Positions 28,151 through 37,279 of a stretch of DNA of 64,000 nucleotides are shown here, in pieces. The stretch comes from Bacteroidota bacterium. GTDB lineage: Bacteria > Bacteroidota > Bacteroidia > Bacteroidales > FEN-979. How positions within the stretch are numbered: position 1 is the first letter of the stretch; each line of letters begins with the position of its first letter. The notes under the pieces were generated by a model. The model saw nothing but the letters and a program-made list of their open reading frames with translations. It searched no databases and was not told the DNA's origin. Both the position numbers and the translations under genes were made by a program. Location of the stretch: contig JAPLDI010000005.1 in the NCBI GenBank assembly GCA_026391795.1, forward strand, positions 30,381-94,380. The letters are read 5' to 3'.

Positions 28151-30609
28151 TATGTTCTCCCAAATATTCTTTTCAACACAGATTTTTTCTCAACTTTCCG
28201 GTCTTCGGAATAATATCCGTACCCGTAACCATGACCATACCCGTAACCATATCCATACCCATACCCATATCCGTATCCGTACCCGTATGAATTTTTCGAA
28301 AGCTTCACATCATTGATAAGGATGGCAAGGTTTGGCAACTTTCTTGTTTCCATATCACGGATGATGGAAGCAAAGACTTCTTTATGTGTAAAATTCTGTC
28401 GCACCAGCATCAGGTTGGCATCGGTATGCTTCATCAGGAGGAAGGCGTCTGTGACAAGCCCGATGGGCGGGGTGTCAATGATGATAAAATCATACATCTC
28501 CTTCAGCAGGGCAAACATCCTGCCTGTTGCCTCAGAGGCAATAAGCTCGGATGGGTTCGGGGGAATAGGACCGGCCATAATGATATCCAGGTTCTCCATC
28601 CCGGAATGCTGGATGATGGCCTCGATGCTGCTTTTATTGATAAGGTATGAACTGATGCCTTCGGCGTTGGTAAGGCCGAAGTCTTTATAGATCTTTGGCT
28701 TCCGGAGGTCAAACCCCATCAGGAGCGTTTTTTTACCATACATGGCAAAGATCGAAGCCAGGTTAATGGAACAAAACGTCTTTCCCGTACTCACCATGTC
28801 AGAAGTGATGAGGATGGTCTGCTTTTCCTTGCCCTGAAGCAGGTATTGCAGGTTGGTCCTGATCGACCGGAACGATTCGGCAATGGATGATTTCGGGGAA
28901 TCCATCACCACCACCTTGCTGGGTTTCTCCGAATGGATGATGTGGCCGATAATTGGAAGTGATGTGATCTTCTCCACATCCTCGCGCTCCATGATTTTGT
29001 CGTTCAGGTATTCTTTTCCAAGAACGAAGAGAACCGGAATGATGAGTCCAATAATAAGGGCAATCAGGTAATTCAGACTTGTTTTCGGGTAAACCGGCAC
29101 ACCTTCTTCCGGCCTTGAACGGTCGAGGACTTCGTTATCGGGCAGGTTTGATGCCAGGGTGATCTGGGCCTCCGACCGTTTCTGCAGCAGGTAGGTGTAA
29201 ATCGCTTCAGTAAGTTTGAATTTACGCTCAATGCCGATGAGCACACGCTGTGTTTCAGGAAGCTGGTTGATCTTCGAAAGGATGATACTGATCCTGCCGT
29301 CAAGATCCTTCATCGCTACGTTATTGGTGTTGATGGCATTTTTGATGTTTTCAAAAATGGCCATTTTGGCTGAATTGATCTGGATATCCAGGGACTGGAC
29401 CGAAGGGTTTTTCTCTTTTGAGAACTGCGACAGCTCTTTCCGTGTTGTATAGAGCTTGGAAAGCTCCATGGTAAGGCCATTCAGCATGGGATCATCCACA
29501 CCCATCGACGAAGGGATGATCAGTTCATCAAGCCTTGTGTTTTTCTCAACATAATCTTTCAGGTTAGCCAGGTATTTTGACTGTACCAGGAGTTTTGCCT
29601 TCTGCTCCTGCAGCTGGACCATATTATCGAATACCTGCTTTGATTCATCATCCAGGCTCATGATTTCGTTGCGGGTCCTGAACATCTGAAGCTCCTTCTC
29701 CGAAAAAGTAAGGGAATCGGAAATTCCTTTCAGCTCATTGTCGATGAAGGCAATGGTGCGTGTGGTGACCAGGTTCTTTTTCTCCAGGCCCCGGTCAATG
29801 TATTCCTTGGTCAGTGCGTTCAGGAAGTCAGAAAGTTTGTAAGCATTGCCTCCTGCCATTTTGATCTGCAGGATGGAGGATTCCTTATTGAGGCGTTCGA
29901 TGTTAAACCCCCTGAATTCCCCAACCAGGCCATCATAATCCTTCAATGTGAAATAAAGGGAACGGCGGGTGTCTTTCTGAAGATCAAAGGTGGAGTTCAG
30001 GACAATCCTGAATTTAAAATAAGGAGAAATTACATCCTTCCCGAAGGAATGAACCTGGTCATAATTGATGTTTACAGGACTCCTGCCGGTGATCTTCCCC
30101 TCCGTATAATCATAAAAACGGACATTTTCTTCTTTGACTTCAAGGCGATACTGCTCCTTCGACAAAATTGTGATATCAAAACGCAGATTCAGCGGCTGCG
30201 GAAAACTGCGGTCAAGTTCAACCAGGAAGGGCGACTTGGTATACAGATCCTTGGTCATGAAATTTTCTTCGGCAAAATAGGAGACATCAAAACCCGCCTT
30301 GGAAACGGTCCGGTACACCATGCTGTAGGATGTCAGGACGCCGATCTCATTCTGAAGATTCTGGATCCTGTTGCCGAATCCGAACCCGATCATATCCTGG
30401 GGATTTATCTTGTTCTCCGATTGATCCTTCAGCAGGACAGTGGTTGATACTTCATAGACCGGCCGGGTGTATTTATTGAACAGGAAGGCGATCAGCAAGG
30501 CCAGGAAGATCGTCAGGATGAAAAGATACCAGTACCTGAATATTTTGAAAAAGATCGCCTTATAATCGATGGACTGCTGCTGATCACTCAACTGAAAATT
30601 CTCTTCCAT
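28150..30609 (-). CDS. Polysaccharide co-polymerase / tyrosine autokinase (Wzc-like)
   Basis: The 819-aa bacterial tyrosine kinase combines a Wzz chain-length domain with two membrane helices (about 28-50 and 505-525), a long coiled-coil periplasmic region, and a CpsD/CapB ATPase. The ATPase has Walker A SDMVSTGKTFCSINLA, Walker A' LLMGFDLRKPKIYKDFG, and Walker B FIIIDTPPIGLVTDAFLL. The C-terminal tyrosine cluster is extreme: about twelve Tyr-Gly-type dipeptides in a row (28212-28288). Such kinases cycle phosphorylation of this tail to control capsule or exopolysaccharide length. It is directly upstream of cysD and 15 bp downstream of the wza-like gene. Confidence 0.95.
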   Translation of the reverse strand: MEENFQLSDQQQSIDYKAIFFKIFRYWYLFILTIFLALLIAFLFNKYTRPVYEVSTTVLLKDQSENKINPQDMIGFGFGNRIQNLQNEIGVLTSYSMVYRTVSKAGFDVSYFAEENFMTKDLYTKSPFLVELDRSFPQPLNLRFDITILSKEQYRLEVKEENVRFYDYTEGKITGRSPVNINYDQVHSFGKDVISPYFKFRIVLNSTFDLQKDTRRSLYFTLKDYDGLVGEFRGFNIERLNKESSILQIKMAGGNAYKLSDFLNALTKEYIDRGLEKKNLVTTRTIAFIDNELKGISDSLTFSEKELQMFRTRNEIMSLDDESKQVFDNMVQLQEQKAKLLVQSKYLANLKDYVEKNTRLDELIIPSSMGVDDPMLNGLTMELSKLYTTRKELSQFSKEKNPSVQSLDIQINSAKMAIFENIKNAINTNNVAMKDLDGRISIILSKINQLPETQRVLIGIERKFKLTEAIYTYLLQKRSEAQITLASNLPDNEVLDRSRPEEGVPVYPKTSLNYLIALIIGLIIPVLFVLGKEYLNDKIMEREDVEKITSLPIIGHIIHSEKPSKVVVMDSPKSSIAESFRSIRTNLQYLLQGKEKQTILITSDMVSTGKTFCSINLASIFAMYGKKTLLMGFDLRKPKIYKDFGLTNAEGISSYLINKSSIEAIIQHSGMENLDIIMAGPIPPNPSELIASEATGRMFALLKEMYDFIIIDTPPIGLVTDAFLLMKHTDANLMLVRQNFTHKEVFASIIRDMETRKLPNLAILINDVKLSKNSYGYGYGYGYGYGYGYGYGHGYGYGYYSEDRKVEKKSVLKRIFGRT
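28212..28288 (-). repeat. Six-bp repeat coding a (Tyr-Gly)n tail
   Basis: The 3' end of the kinase gene has nine Tyr-Gly dipeptides, one His-Gly, two Tyr-Gly, then Tyr-Tyr, made from degenerate TAYGGN units. The 6-bp period means that slippage would change tail length without shifting the frame. Thirteen tyrosines lie within about 27 residues. Confidence 0.85.
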
Positions 30610-30624
30610 TGCCTGTCCTTTTTG

Positions 30625-31425
30625 TTAATATGCTTTAAAGTAGGTCATCAATAACAATGTCGTTGAGATAATCCCGAACAAAAGTGCCCATGGGAAGGTC
30701 TCTGATCCCCACCGTTTGATCCCGAGCGGGGCAAAGTAAACGATATCATTTGGTTCCAGGAAGTAATATTCCGAATTCAGGATGCCAATGCTGTTCAGGT
30801 CAAGATAAGCAACGCGTGAGCCCTCTTTGGTCTGCCGGATCAGGGCAACCTTTCCCCGGTTTGCAAAATCGGTCAGGTCACCTGCAACCGAGATCGCTTC
30901 AAAAATATTGATCTTGTCCTGGTATACCTGGAACTTTCCCGGTTTTTTGACTTCACCTAGAAGTGTAACGGTGAAATTTACAAGTTTCACCGTCACGGTT
31001 ACATTATTCAGGTACTCATTCACCATCGACTGGATCATGTTTTTTGTCTGATCCACTTTCAGGTCCTTTATATAAAGTTTCCCGAGAAGCGGAAAATCAA
31101 TAAAGCCGGAGTCATTCACCACGTATGCGTCGAGGTACAAACCAAGTTCCGATGTTTCGGATCCTGAATTGCCGCTCGAGCCACTTTGCTTGTTAAAAAA
31201 GGTATAGGATTTTTCATCAAGGGCGAAGATCCGGATGTAGAGGTTGTCGTGGGGCTGAAGCCTGTAGTCTGATACCTTGTGGTTCCTGAACGACTGGGTG
31301 GTATCCTCTTTTTGTTTTTTCTGAAGATATTTCACCTGTTTCTGGGTTACACAGGCGCTGAGGAACACAAGGATCAAGCCTGTGATAAGCAAGGAAACAG
31401 AGGAAAAACCGGAGAACTTCTTCAT
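30625..31425 (-). CDS. Polysaccharide export lipoprotein (Wza/SLBB family)
   Basis: The 266-aa outer-membrane lipoprotein has a lipobox signal (LVFLSACVTQKQ), the Poly_export domain (SDYRLQPHDNLYIRIFALD) and an SLBB segment (GEVKKPGKFQVYQDKINIFEAISVAGDLTDFANRGKVALIRQ). A C-terminal helix (WALLFGIISTTLLLMTYF) would form the outer-membrane pore part. It works with the Wzc-like kinase immediately downstream to export a capsule or exopolysaccharide. ATG 31425 was chosen because the signal peptide begins there. Confidence 0.93.
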   Translation of the reverse strand: MKKFSGFSSVSLLITGLILVFLSACVTQKQVKYLQKKQKEDTTQSFRNHKVSDYRLQPHDNLYIRIFALDEKSYTFFNKQSGSSGNSGSETSELGLYLDAYVVNDSGFIDFPLLGKLYIKDLKVDQTKNMIQSMVNEYLNNVTVTVKLVNFTVTLLGEVKKPGKFQVYQDKINIFEAISVAGDLTDFANRGKVALIRQTKEGSRVAYLDLNSIGILNSEYYFLEPNDIVYFAPLGIKRWGSETFPWALLFGIISTTLLLMTYFKAY

Positions 31426-31527
31426 ATGTACTGTTTTAATCACCGAACCAAACTAAACCCACAGACTTGCATACCCGCATTCAAAAAATCGTACGAACCA
31501 GCAACTTGATCTCTGTTTATCACCAAG

Positions 31528-31535
31528 CAAAGGTA
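31528..31535 (-). promoter_or_regulatory. Predicted -7 box for the wza-wzc-cysD-cysN operon
   Basis: The minus strand reads TACCTTTG (TAnnTTTG), about 100 bp upstream of the wza-like ATG, leaving a leader of roughly 95 nt. No clear -33 box. Confidence 0.45.
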
Positions 31536-31609
31536 ACCCTTTTTCGTGAACCGAAAAAATCCCTGCAGTCTAAAGCAGTGGTAATTAGATTAAAAATTGC
31601 TTCCGCGGG

Positions 31610-32953
31610 TCAAAGCGAATCCGGATTAACGGCATCCCCGATCAAAGTGGCAGAAGTGAACCGGCTGATCTTTACACAAACATATTCTCCGGGGTTGTTA
31701 CCGGTGACGGGAAATACCACGACTTTATTCTGGGAGTTCCTTCCTGAATAAAAAGCATCGGAGCGTTTTGAAAAGCCCTCAATGAGAACCTCGAAGGTCT
31801 TGCCAGCATCCTCCTTGTTGCTCTGGTACGAATTTTTTTGCTGAAGGTCGATGATCTCGCGCAACCTGCGTTCTTTCACCTCCGGGGGGACATTGTCCTG
31901 GTAACGTTCGGCAGCAAGGGTATCCGGCCTTTCGGAATACCGGAACATAAATGCATAATCAAATCCCACGCGTTCCATCAGGGAGAGCGTATCCTGGTGA
32001 TCTTCCTCCGACTCATCACAGAACCCGGCAATAATGTCGGTTGAAATGGCACAACCCGGCAGGATGTTCCTGATCGCGTCAATGCGGTCAAGGTACTGCT
32101 CACGGGTATAACCGCGGTTCATATGGTCAAGCATGCGGGTACTGCCCGACTGTACCGGCAGATGGATGGCCTTGCAGATATTTTTATGCCGTGCCATGGT
32201 ATGGAGCAGTTCGTCAGAAAGGTCTTTGGGATGCGAAGTGGCAAACCGGATACGCAACAGGGGATTCACCAGTGCCGCTTTTTCGAGGAGCTCCGCAAAG
32301 CGGATTGTCTTCCCGCCTGAAATCCATTGATAGGAATTGACATTCTGTCCCAGCAGTGTGACCTCACGGAAACCTTTCCGGAAAAGTGATTCTGCTTCGG
32401 CTGTTATGGATCCGGCATCCCGGCTTCGTTCCTGGCCCCTCACATAAGGTACGACACAGTAGGCACAGTAATTTTCACACCCCCGCATGATGGAGATGAA
32501 CGCAGAGATCCCGTTTGAGTCATACCGTACCGGGGAGATATCAGCATAGGTCTCATCGATGGAAAGCAGGGTGTTCACAGCCTTCGTGCCCGATTCCACT
32601 TCGGCCATCAGCCGGGGGAGGTCACGGTAGGAGTCGGGACCGGCAACCAGGTCCAGCACGTTCTCTTCCTCAAGCAGCTGTGTTTTCAGCCGTTCAGCCA
32701 TACATCCCAACATCCCGACAACCACCTGCGGGTTCTTCTTCTTCAGCGATTTCATAAACTCGAGCCGTTTCCTGACCCGCTGTTCAGCATTATCGCGGAT
32801 CGAACAGGTATTGAGAAAGATCATGTCGGCTTCGGCGATGTGTTTCGTACTGCCAAAACCGGCTTCTTCAAGAATTGAAGCAACGATTTCGCTGTCAGAA
32901 AAATTCATCTGGCAACCATACGTTTCGATAAAGAATTTTTTATTTTTCAACAC
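31610..32953 (-). CDS. miaB: tRNA-2-methylthio-N6-dimethylallyladenosine synthase
   Basis: The 447-aa radical-SAM methylthiotransferase has the N-terminal UPF0004 cysteines (ETYGCQMNFSDSE, FLNTCSIRD, GMLGCMAERL). The radical-SAM triad CENYCAYCVVPYVRG and a C-terminal TRAM domain complete it. MiaB methylthiolates i6A37 in tRNAs reading UNN codons. Complete and normal in length; divergent from topA. Confidence 0.97.
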   Translation of the reverse strand: MLKNKKFFIETYGCQMNFSDSEIVASILEEAGFGSTKHIAEADMIFLNTCSIRDNAEQRVRKRLEFMKSLKKKNPQVVVGMLGCMAERLKTQLLEEENVLDLVAGPDSYRDLPRLMAEVESGTKAVNTLLSIDETYADISPVRYDSNGISAFISIMRGCENYCAYCVVPYVRGQERSRDAGSITAEAESLFRKGFREVTLLGQNVNSYQWISGGKTIRFAELLEKAALVNPLLRIRFATSHPKDLSDELLHTMARHKNICKAIHLPVQSGSTRMLDHMNRGYTREQYLDRIDAIRNILPGCAISTDIIAGFCDESEEDHQDTLSLMERVGFDYAFMFRYSERPDTLAAERYQDNVPPEVKERRLREIIDLQQKNSYQSNKEDAGKTFEVLIEGFSKRSDAFYSGRNSQNKVVVFPVTGNNPGEYVCVKISRFTSATLIGDAVNPDSL

Positions 32954-33003
32954 TTTCTGGTATTACCTTTTCTTCTTTTCCCGATTAAGCTGGAAAAAGT
33001 GTA

Positions 33004-33011
33004 CAAAGGTA
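33004..33011 (-). promoter_or_regulatory. Predicted -7 box for miaB
   Basis: The minus strand reads TACCTTTG (TAnnTTTG) about 50 bp upstream of the miaB start, in the divergent miaB-topA spacer. Confidence 0.45.
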
Positions 33012-33085
33012 AACAGAATAATCAGAGCTTCTTTTCGTTTTGAGAACGATAATAGGCTGAAAGTGATTTGAATCGTTAATTGTTT

Positions 33086-33093
33086 TACTTTTG
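33086..33093 (+). promoter_or_regulatory. Predicted -7 box for topA
   Basis: TACTTTTG (TAnnTTTG) lies 36 bp upstream of ATG 33130. A TTTG at 33067-33070 could be a -33 box, but the 15-bp spacing is short. Confidence 0.45.
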
Positions 33094-33129
33094 CACCCGG
33101 TTTTCACAGTTTTAACCAATCTACTGGAA

Positions 33130-35454
33130 ATGACCAAGAACCTTGTAATCGTTGAGTCTCCTGCAAAAGCCAAAACCATCGAAGGGTTTCTGGGGAAGGA
33201 TTTTGTTGTTAAATCCTGCTTCGGACACGTCATGGACCTCGCGAAAAAAGACCTCGGCGTGGATATAGAAAATGGATTTCTTCCGCGTTACATCATCTCG
33301 CCTGAGAAGAAAAAAGTTGTCGCCGAACTGAAAAAGAAAGCTTCCGATGCAGAGGTCATCTGGCTTGCCTCTGACGAGGACCGGGAAGGAGAAGCCATTG
33401 CCTGGCATCTGGTTGCGGCGCTCGACCTCGATGAATCAAGAACAAAGCGGATTGTTTTTCATGAGATTACGAAATCAGCCATCCTGGAGGCAATTGAAAA
33501 CCCGAGGAAGATCGATAAAAACCTCGTCGATGCCCAACAGGCGCGCAGGGTGCTCGACCGGCTGGTGGGATTTGAACTTTCTCCTGTGCTCTGGAAAAAG
33601 ATCAAACCTTCCCTTTCAGCAGGAAGGGTGCAGTCTGTTGCCGTACGCCTGATCGCAGAACGGGAAGAAGAGATCCGCAACTTTTCTGCCGTCTCTTCCT
33701 ATCGCGTCCAGGCCGATTTTATCCTTGATGATGATAAAAAGAAATCAAAGGTGACGGCAGAACTGAACAAACGGTTCAGCGAAAAAGAGGAAGCCATCGC
33801 ATTTCTTGAAAAATGCAAGGCCGCCCTGTTTGCCGTCGAGGAGATCGACACCAAGCCGGCAAAGAAATCGCCCGCCCCGCCATTCACAACATCCACCCTG
33901 CAGCAGGAAGCAAGCCGCAAACTCGGTTTTTCCGTTGCCAATACCATGCGCGTTGCCCAGCAGCTTTATGAATCGGGCAAGATCACCTATATGCGTACCG
34001 ACTCGGTCAACCTCTCGCAAATGGCCATCGGCATGGCGAAAGAGGAGATCACCCGGTCGTTCGGCCCCGAATATGTGAAGACACGCCAATATACTACCCG
34101 TACAAAAGGCGCACAGGAAGCCCACGAAGCCATTCGTCCCACATACCTCATTCACCGGAACATCGAAGGCGATAATTCGCAGAAGCGGCTCTACGACCTG
34201 ATCTGGAAAAGAACCATTGCATCGCAGATGAGCGATGCCATTCTCGAAAAAACCAACATCACCATTGGCATCTCCACCACAAAGGAAAAATTTATCGCCC
34301 GGGGAGAGGTCATCAAGTTCGACGGATTTCTGAAAGTTTATATGGAGTCGAAAGACGACGATGACGATGAAAACCAGGAAGGAATGCTTCCTCCTGTCTC
34401 CAATGGCGACAAGATGATTGCACAGGAGATCCAGGCACAGCAGAAATTTACACAGCACCTCCCGAGATATACTGAAGCCAGCCTTGTGAAAAAGCTGGAA
34501 GAACTGGGTATCGGCCGTCCTTCTACCTATGCCCCCACCATCTCCACGATCCAGAAACGCGAATACGTGATCAGGGAAGACCGGGAGGGCATTGTACGCC
34601 AGTACTCGATGATCAGGCTGAAAGGCACCAAAATCACAGAAGAGGTCAAAACTGAAAATACCGGCTTTGAAAAAGCCAAACTTTATCCCACCGATATCGG
34701 CAACCTGGTCAACAGCTTCCTGATGCAGTATTTTGTCAATATCCTCGACTATAACTTTACGGCCACCGTAGAGGAGGAGTTTGATGAGATCGCCGAAGGG
34801 AAGCTGGTATGGAACAAGATGATCCATGATTTCTATTACCCGTTTCATGCCCAGATTGAAGAAACCCTTGAGACCTCCAAAAAGGTGAGCGGAGAAAAAA
34901 TGCTTGGCCTTGATCCGCTGAGCGGCCTTAACATGTACGTCAGGATCGGCCGCTATGGCCCGATGGTACAGCTCGGCGAAACCGACCCGGAAAATAAACC
35001 CCGTTTTGCATCGCTCAAAAAAGGACAAAGCATCGATACGATCACACTGGAAGAGGCGCTTGACCTCTTTAAATTACCCAGGCCGCTGGGCGATTATGAA
35101 GACAGCGAAGTAATCGTTTCGACCGGACGGTTTGGCCCCTATGTCAAGCACAACTCGGCTTTCGTGTCACTTGCAAAATCCGACGACCCCATGACCATCG
35201 ACCTGGAAAGAGCCATTGAACTGATCACGGAAAAACGGAAAAAAGAAACCGAAAAGACCATCCGGGAGTTTCCTGAAAATGCCGATATGAAGATCCTCAA
35301 TGGACGTTATGGCGCTTATATTTCCTTTAAGAAACAGAATTATAAAATTCCGAAAAGCAAGGACCCCAAGGAATTAACACTGGAAGACTGCCTTGTAATC
35401 GTAAAAGAAACAGAACCCTCCAAACCGGGTAGGACATCAAGAAAAAAGAAGTAA
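33130..35454 (+). CDS. topA: DNA topoisomerase I
   Basis: The 774-aa type IA topoisomerase starts KNLVIVESPAKAKTIEGFLG (Toprim) and has DEDREGEAIAWHL for the metal-binding acidic triad. The catalytic Tyr is in ESGKITYMRTDSVNLS. C-terminal topoisomerase repeats (YGPMVQLGE, FGPYVKHN, YGAYISFKK) follow, and a lysine-rich end (TSRKKK). No four-cysteine zinc finger is visible in the C-terminal region, a common Bacteroidota variant. It relaxes negative supercoils. The start was set at ATG 33130. The next gene begins 27 bp downstream. Confidence 0.97.
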   Translation: MTKNLVIVESPAKAKTIEGFLGKDFVVKSCFGHVMDLAKKDLGVDIENGFLPRYIISPEKKKVVAELKKKASDAEVIWLASDEDREGEAIAWHLVAALDLDESRTKRIVFHEITKSAILEAIENPRKIDKNLVDAQQARRVLDRLVGFELSPVLWKKIKPSLSAGRVQSVAVRLIAEREEEIRNFSAVSSYRVQADFILDDDKKKSKVTAELNKRFSEKEEAIAFLEKCKAALFAVEEIDTKPAKKSPAPPFTTSTLQQEASRKLGFSVANTMRVAQQLYESGKITYMRTDSVNLSQMAIGMAKEEITRSFGPEYVKTRQYTTRTKGAQEAHEAIRPTYLIHRNIEGDNSQKRLYDLIWKRTIASQMSDAILEKTNITIGISTTKEKFIARGEVIKFDGFLKVYMESKDDDDDENQEGMLPPVSNGDKMIAQEIQAQQKFTQHLPRYTEASLVKKLEELGIGRPSTYAPTISTIQKREYVIREDREGIVRQYSMIRLKGTKITEEVKTENTGFEKAKLYPTDIGNLVNSFLMQYFVNILDYNFTATVEEEFDEIAEGKLVWNKMIHDFYYPFHAQIEETLETSKKVSGEKMLGLDPLSGLNMYVRIGRYGPMVQLGETDPENKPRFASLKKGQSIDTITLEEALDLFKLPRPLGDYEDSEVIVSTGRFGPYVKHNSAFVSLAKSDDPMTIDLERAIELITEKRKKETEKTIREFPENADMKILNGRYGAYISFKKQNYKIPKSKDPKELTLEDCLVIVKETEPSKPGRTSRKKK

Positions 35455-35481
35455 ATTTGATCCGGTCAATCCTTCAAATTT

Positions 35482-36651
35482 ATGGAAATTTCTGAATTTT
35501 TTGAGCCCGCTGACATCAGCTACACTCCTGAATCTTCCGGTCTGCTCAGGATGGGAGATAAAATTAAAGCCTTCGTCAATCCCGGCGATTTTCCCGATTA
35601 CATGGAAGCCGACATCGTACTCATCGGCGTGAAAGAAGACCGGAATGCATTCAACAACGAAGGTTGTGCGCTTGCCCCCGACTATGTTCGCAAACACCTT
35701 TACAACCTCTTTCCGGGATCGTTCACCCCGAAGATCGTCGACCTGGGTAACATAAAAGCAGGATTCCAGGTTTCAGATACCTATTTCGCGCTCTCTTCCG
35801 TCATCGCCGAGATGCTCGAACAAAACATTTTTCCTGTCATCATCGGCGGCAGCCAGGATCTTACCTATGCCAACTACCAGGCATACCAGAGCCTCGGGCA
35901 GATCATCAACATCGTCTCCATCGACTCCATGTTCGACCTCGGCAGCTCGGAGAACGAGGTCACCTCACGGTCATTCCTGAGCAACATCATCCTTCATCAG
36001 CCCAATTACCTTTTCAACTATGCCAACCTGGGGTACCAGACCTACTTTGTTGACCAGGATGCCCTGAAACTCATGAAGAACCTGATGTTCGACACCTACC
36101 GGCTGGGACACCTGCGCGAAAACCTCGAAGAGGCTGAACCCGTCGTCAGAAATGCCGACCTGATCACAGTGGATGTATCCGCCATCCGCTATTCAGATGC
36201 CCCCGGCAACGAAAATGGCACACCCAACGGTTTTTATGGTGAAGAGATCTGCCAGATCATCCGGTATGCAGGCATGAGCGACAAACTCACCTCCATCGGA
36301 TTTTATGAAACCAACCCCCGGAACGACCGGAACGGACAAACGGCCCATCTGGTGGCACAGATGATCTGGTACCTGGTGGAAGGATTCTATAACCGCCCGA
36401 ATGATTTCCCCTTCAAAAACGATGACGATTATATCCGTTACCGCGTCACCATCACCGATCACAAGGAAGAACTGACCTTCTACAAGAGCAAGAAAACCGA
36501 CCGCTGGTGGATGGAAATTCCTTTACAGTCTGAACAACGCATCAAATACCAGCGCCATTACCTGGTTCCCTGTTCCTACCAGGATTACCAGACCGCCTGC
36601 ACCAACGATATTCCCGACCGCTGGTGGATGGTGTATCAGAAATTGATGTAG
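35482..36651 (+). CDS. Arginase/formimidoylglutamase-fold protein with degenerate metal site
   Basis: The 389-aa protein has the ureohydrolase fold (DIVLIGVKEDRNAFNN, then FPVIIGGSQDLTYANYQ, NIVSIDSMFDLG and DLITVDVSAIRYSDAPG). In active arginase-family enzymes the ligands are GGDH, DAHxD and SxDxDxxDP; here the histidines are replaced (GGSQD at about 122-126, DSMFD at about 148-152) and only some aspartates remain. A classical binuclear manganese centre therefore looks unlikely, and a binding or structural role is possible. The C-terminal 75 residues are an extension (WWMEIP, DRWWMVYQKLM). It is directly behind topA on the same strand. Confidence 0.88.
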   Translation: MEISEFFEPADISYTPESSGLLRMGDKIKAFVNPGDFPDYMEADIVLIGVKEDRNAFNNEGCALAPDYVRKHLYNLFPGSFTPKIVDLGNIKAGFQVSDTYFALSSVIAEMLEQNIFPVIIGGSQDLTYANYQAYQSLGQIINIVSIDSMFDLGSSENEVTSRSFLSNIILHQPNYLFNYANLGYQTYFVDQDALKLMKNLMFDTYRLGHLRENLEEAEPVVRNADLITVDVSAIRYSDAPGNENGTPNGFYGEEICQIIRYAGMSDKLTSIGFYETNPRNDRNGQTAHLVAQMIWYLVEGFYNRPNDFPFKNDDDYIRYRVTITDHKEELTFYKSKKTDRWWMEIPLQSEQRIKYQRHYLVPCSYQDYQTACTNDIPDRWWMVYQKLM

Positions 36652-36712
36652 GGATTTTACTGTACTGAGGTCAGAGGTCCGAGGTCACAGGTCCGACTTC
36701 CGACCTCCGATA
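36652..36712. terminator. Dyad-rich spacer between convergent genes
   Basis: The 61-bp gap between the arginase-like gene and ruvC is built of GAGGTCAGAGGTCCGAGGTCAC-like repeats and their inverse (TCCGACTTCCGACCTCCG). The dyad AGGTCCGA / TCCGACCT could act as a bidirectional terminator, though there is no U-tract. Confidence 0.35.
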
Positions 36713-37264
36713 TCAGCCCCCCCTTTCCGGGTTCTCGGCAAGGAAACTCTTCCACCCCGAATAGCTCTTCTTTTCCTGGCTTGCATTTCGCTGGAAGTAG
36801 TGACACATGGCAACAGCAAGCCCATCGGTGGCATCCAGGTGTTTGGGCATCTCTTTGAACTGAAGCAGCGTCTGGAGCATGGCTGCCACCTGTTCCTTGG
36901 AAGCACTCCCTTTGCCGGTAATGGATTGCTTGACCTTCCTTGGTGAATATTCAAAAACCGGGATCGACCTCGACAGCGCAGCAGCGATGGCCACCCCCTG
37001 CGCGCGGCCCAGCTTCAGCATCGACTGTACGTTCTTCCCGTAAAACGGGGCTTCAATGGCCAGTTCATCCGGGTTGAATTGCTCGATGAGTGAAAAAGTC
37101 TGTTCAAAAATATTCTTAAGCTTCAGGGCATGACCCTCAACTTTGTTTAATTTTAACACACCAAGCGATAAAAGAGTTATCTTTTTTCCCGTGATCCCGA
37201 TGATCCCGTAACCCATGATGTTGGTTCCCGGGTCGATGCCTAAGATAATGCGGTTGTCTGCCAA
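36713..37264 (-). CDS. ruvC: Holliday junction resolvase RuvC
   Basis: The 183-aa endonuclease has the RNase H fold with the acidic residues: ILGIDPGTNIMGYG (Asp near residue 10), DELAIEAPFYGKN (Glu) and KHLDATDGLAVAMCHYF (Asp pair). It resolves Holliday junctions made by RuvAB. The start appears to be TTG at 37264 (LADNRIILGIDPG), since the only upstream ATG would run across the divergent gene at 37280. That leaves 15 bp between the two divergent starts. Confidence 0.94.
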   Translation of the reverse strand: MADNRIILGIDPGTNIMGYGIIGITGKKITLLSLGVLKLNKVEGHALKLKNIFEQTFSLIEQFNPDELAIEAPFYGKNVQSMLKLGRAQGVAIAAALSRSIPVFEYSPRKVKQSITGKGSASKEQVAAMLQTLLQFKEMPKHLDATDGLAVAMCHYFQRNASQEKKSYSGWKSFLAENPERGG

Positions 37265-37279
37265 TTTTTTACAGATAGG

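Noticed and set aside
33745-35028. 427-aa ORF antisense to topA
   Set aside because: Its translation is low-complexity and follows the codon structure of topA; topA itself is intact with all motifs.
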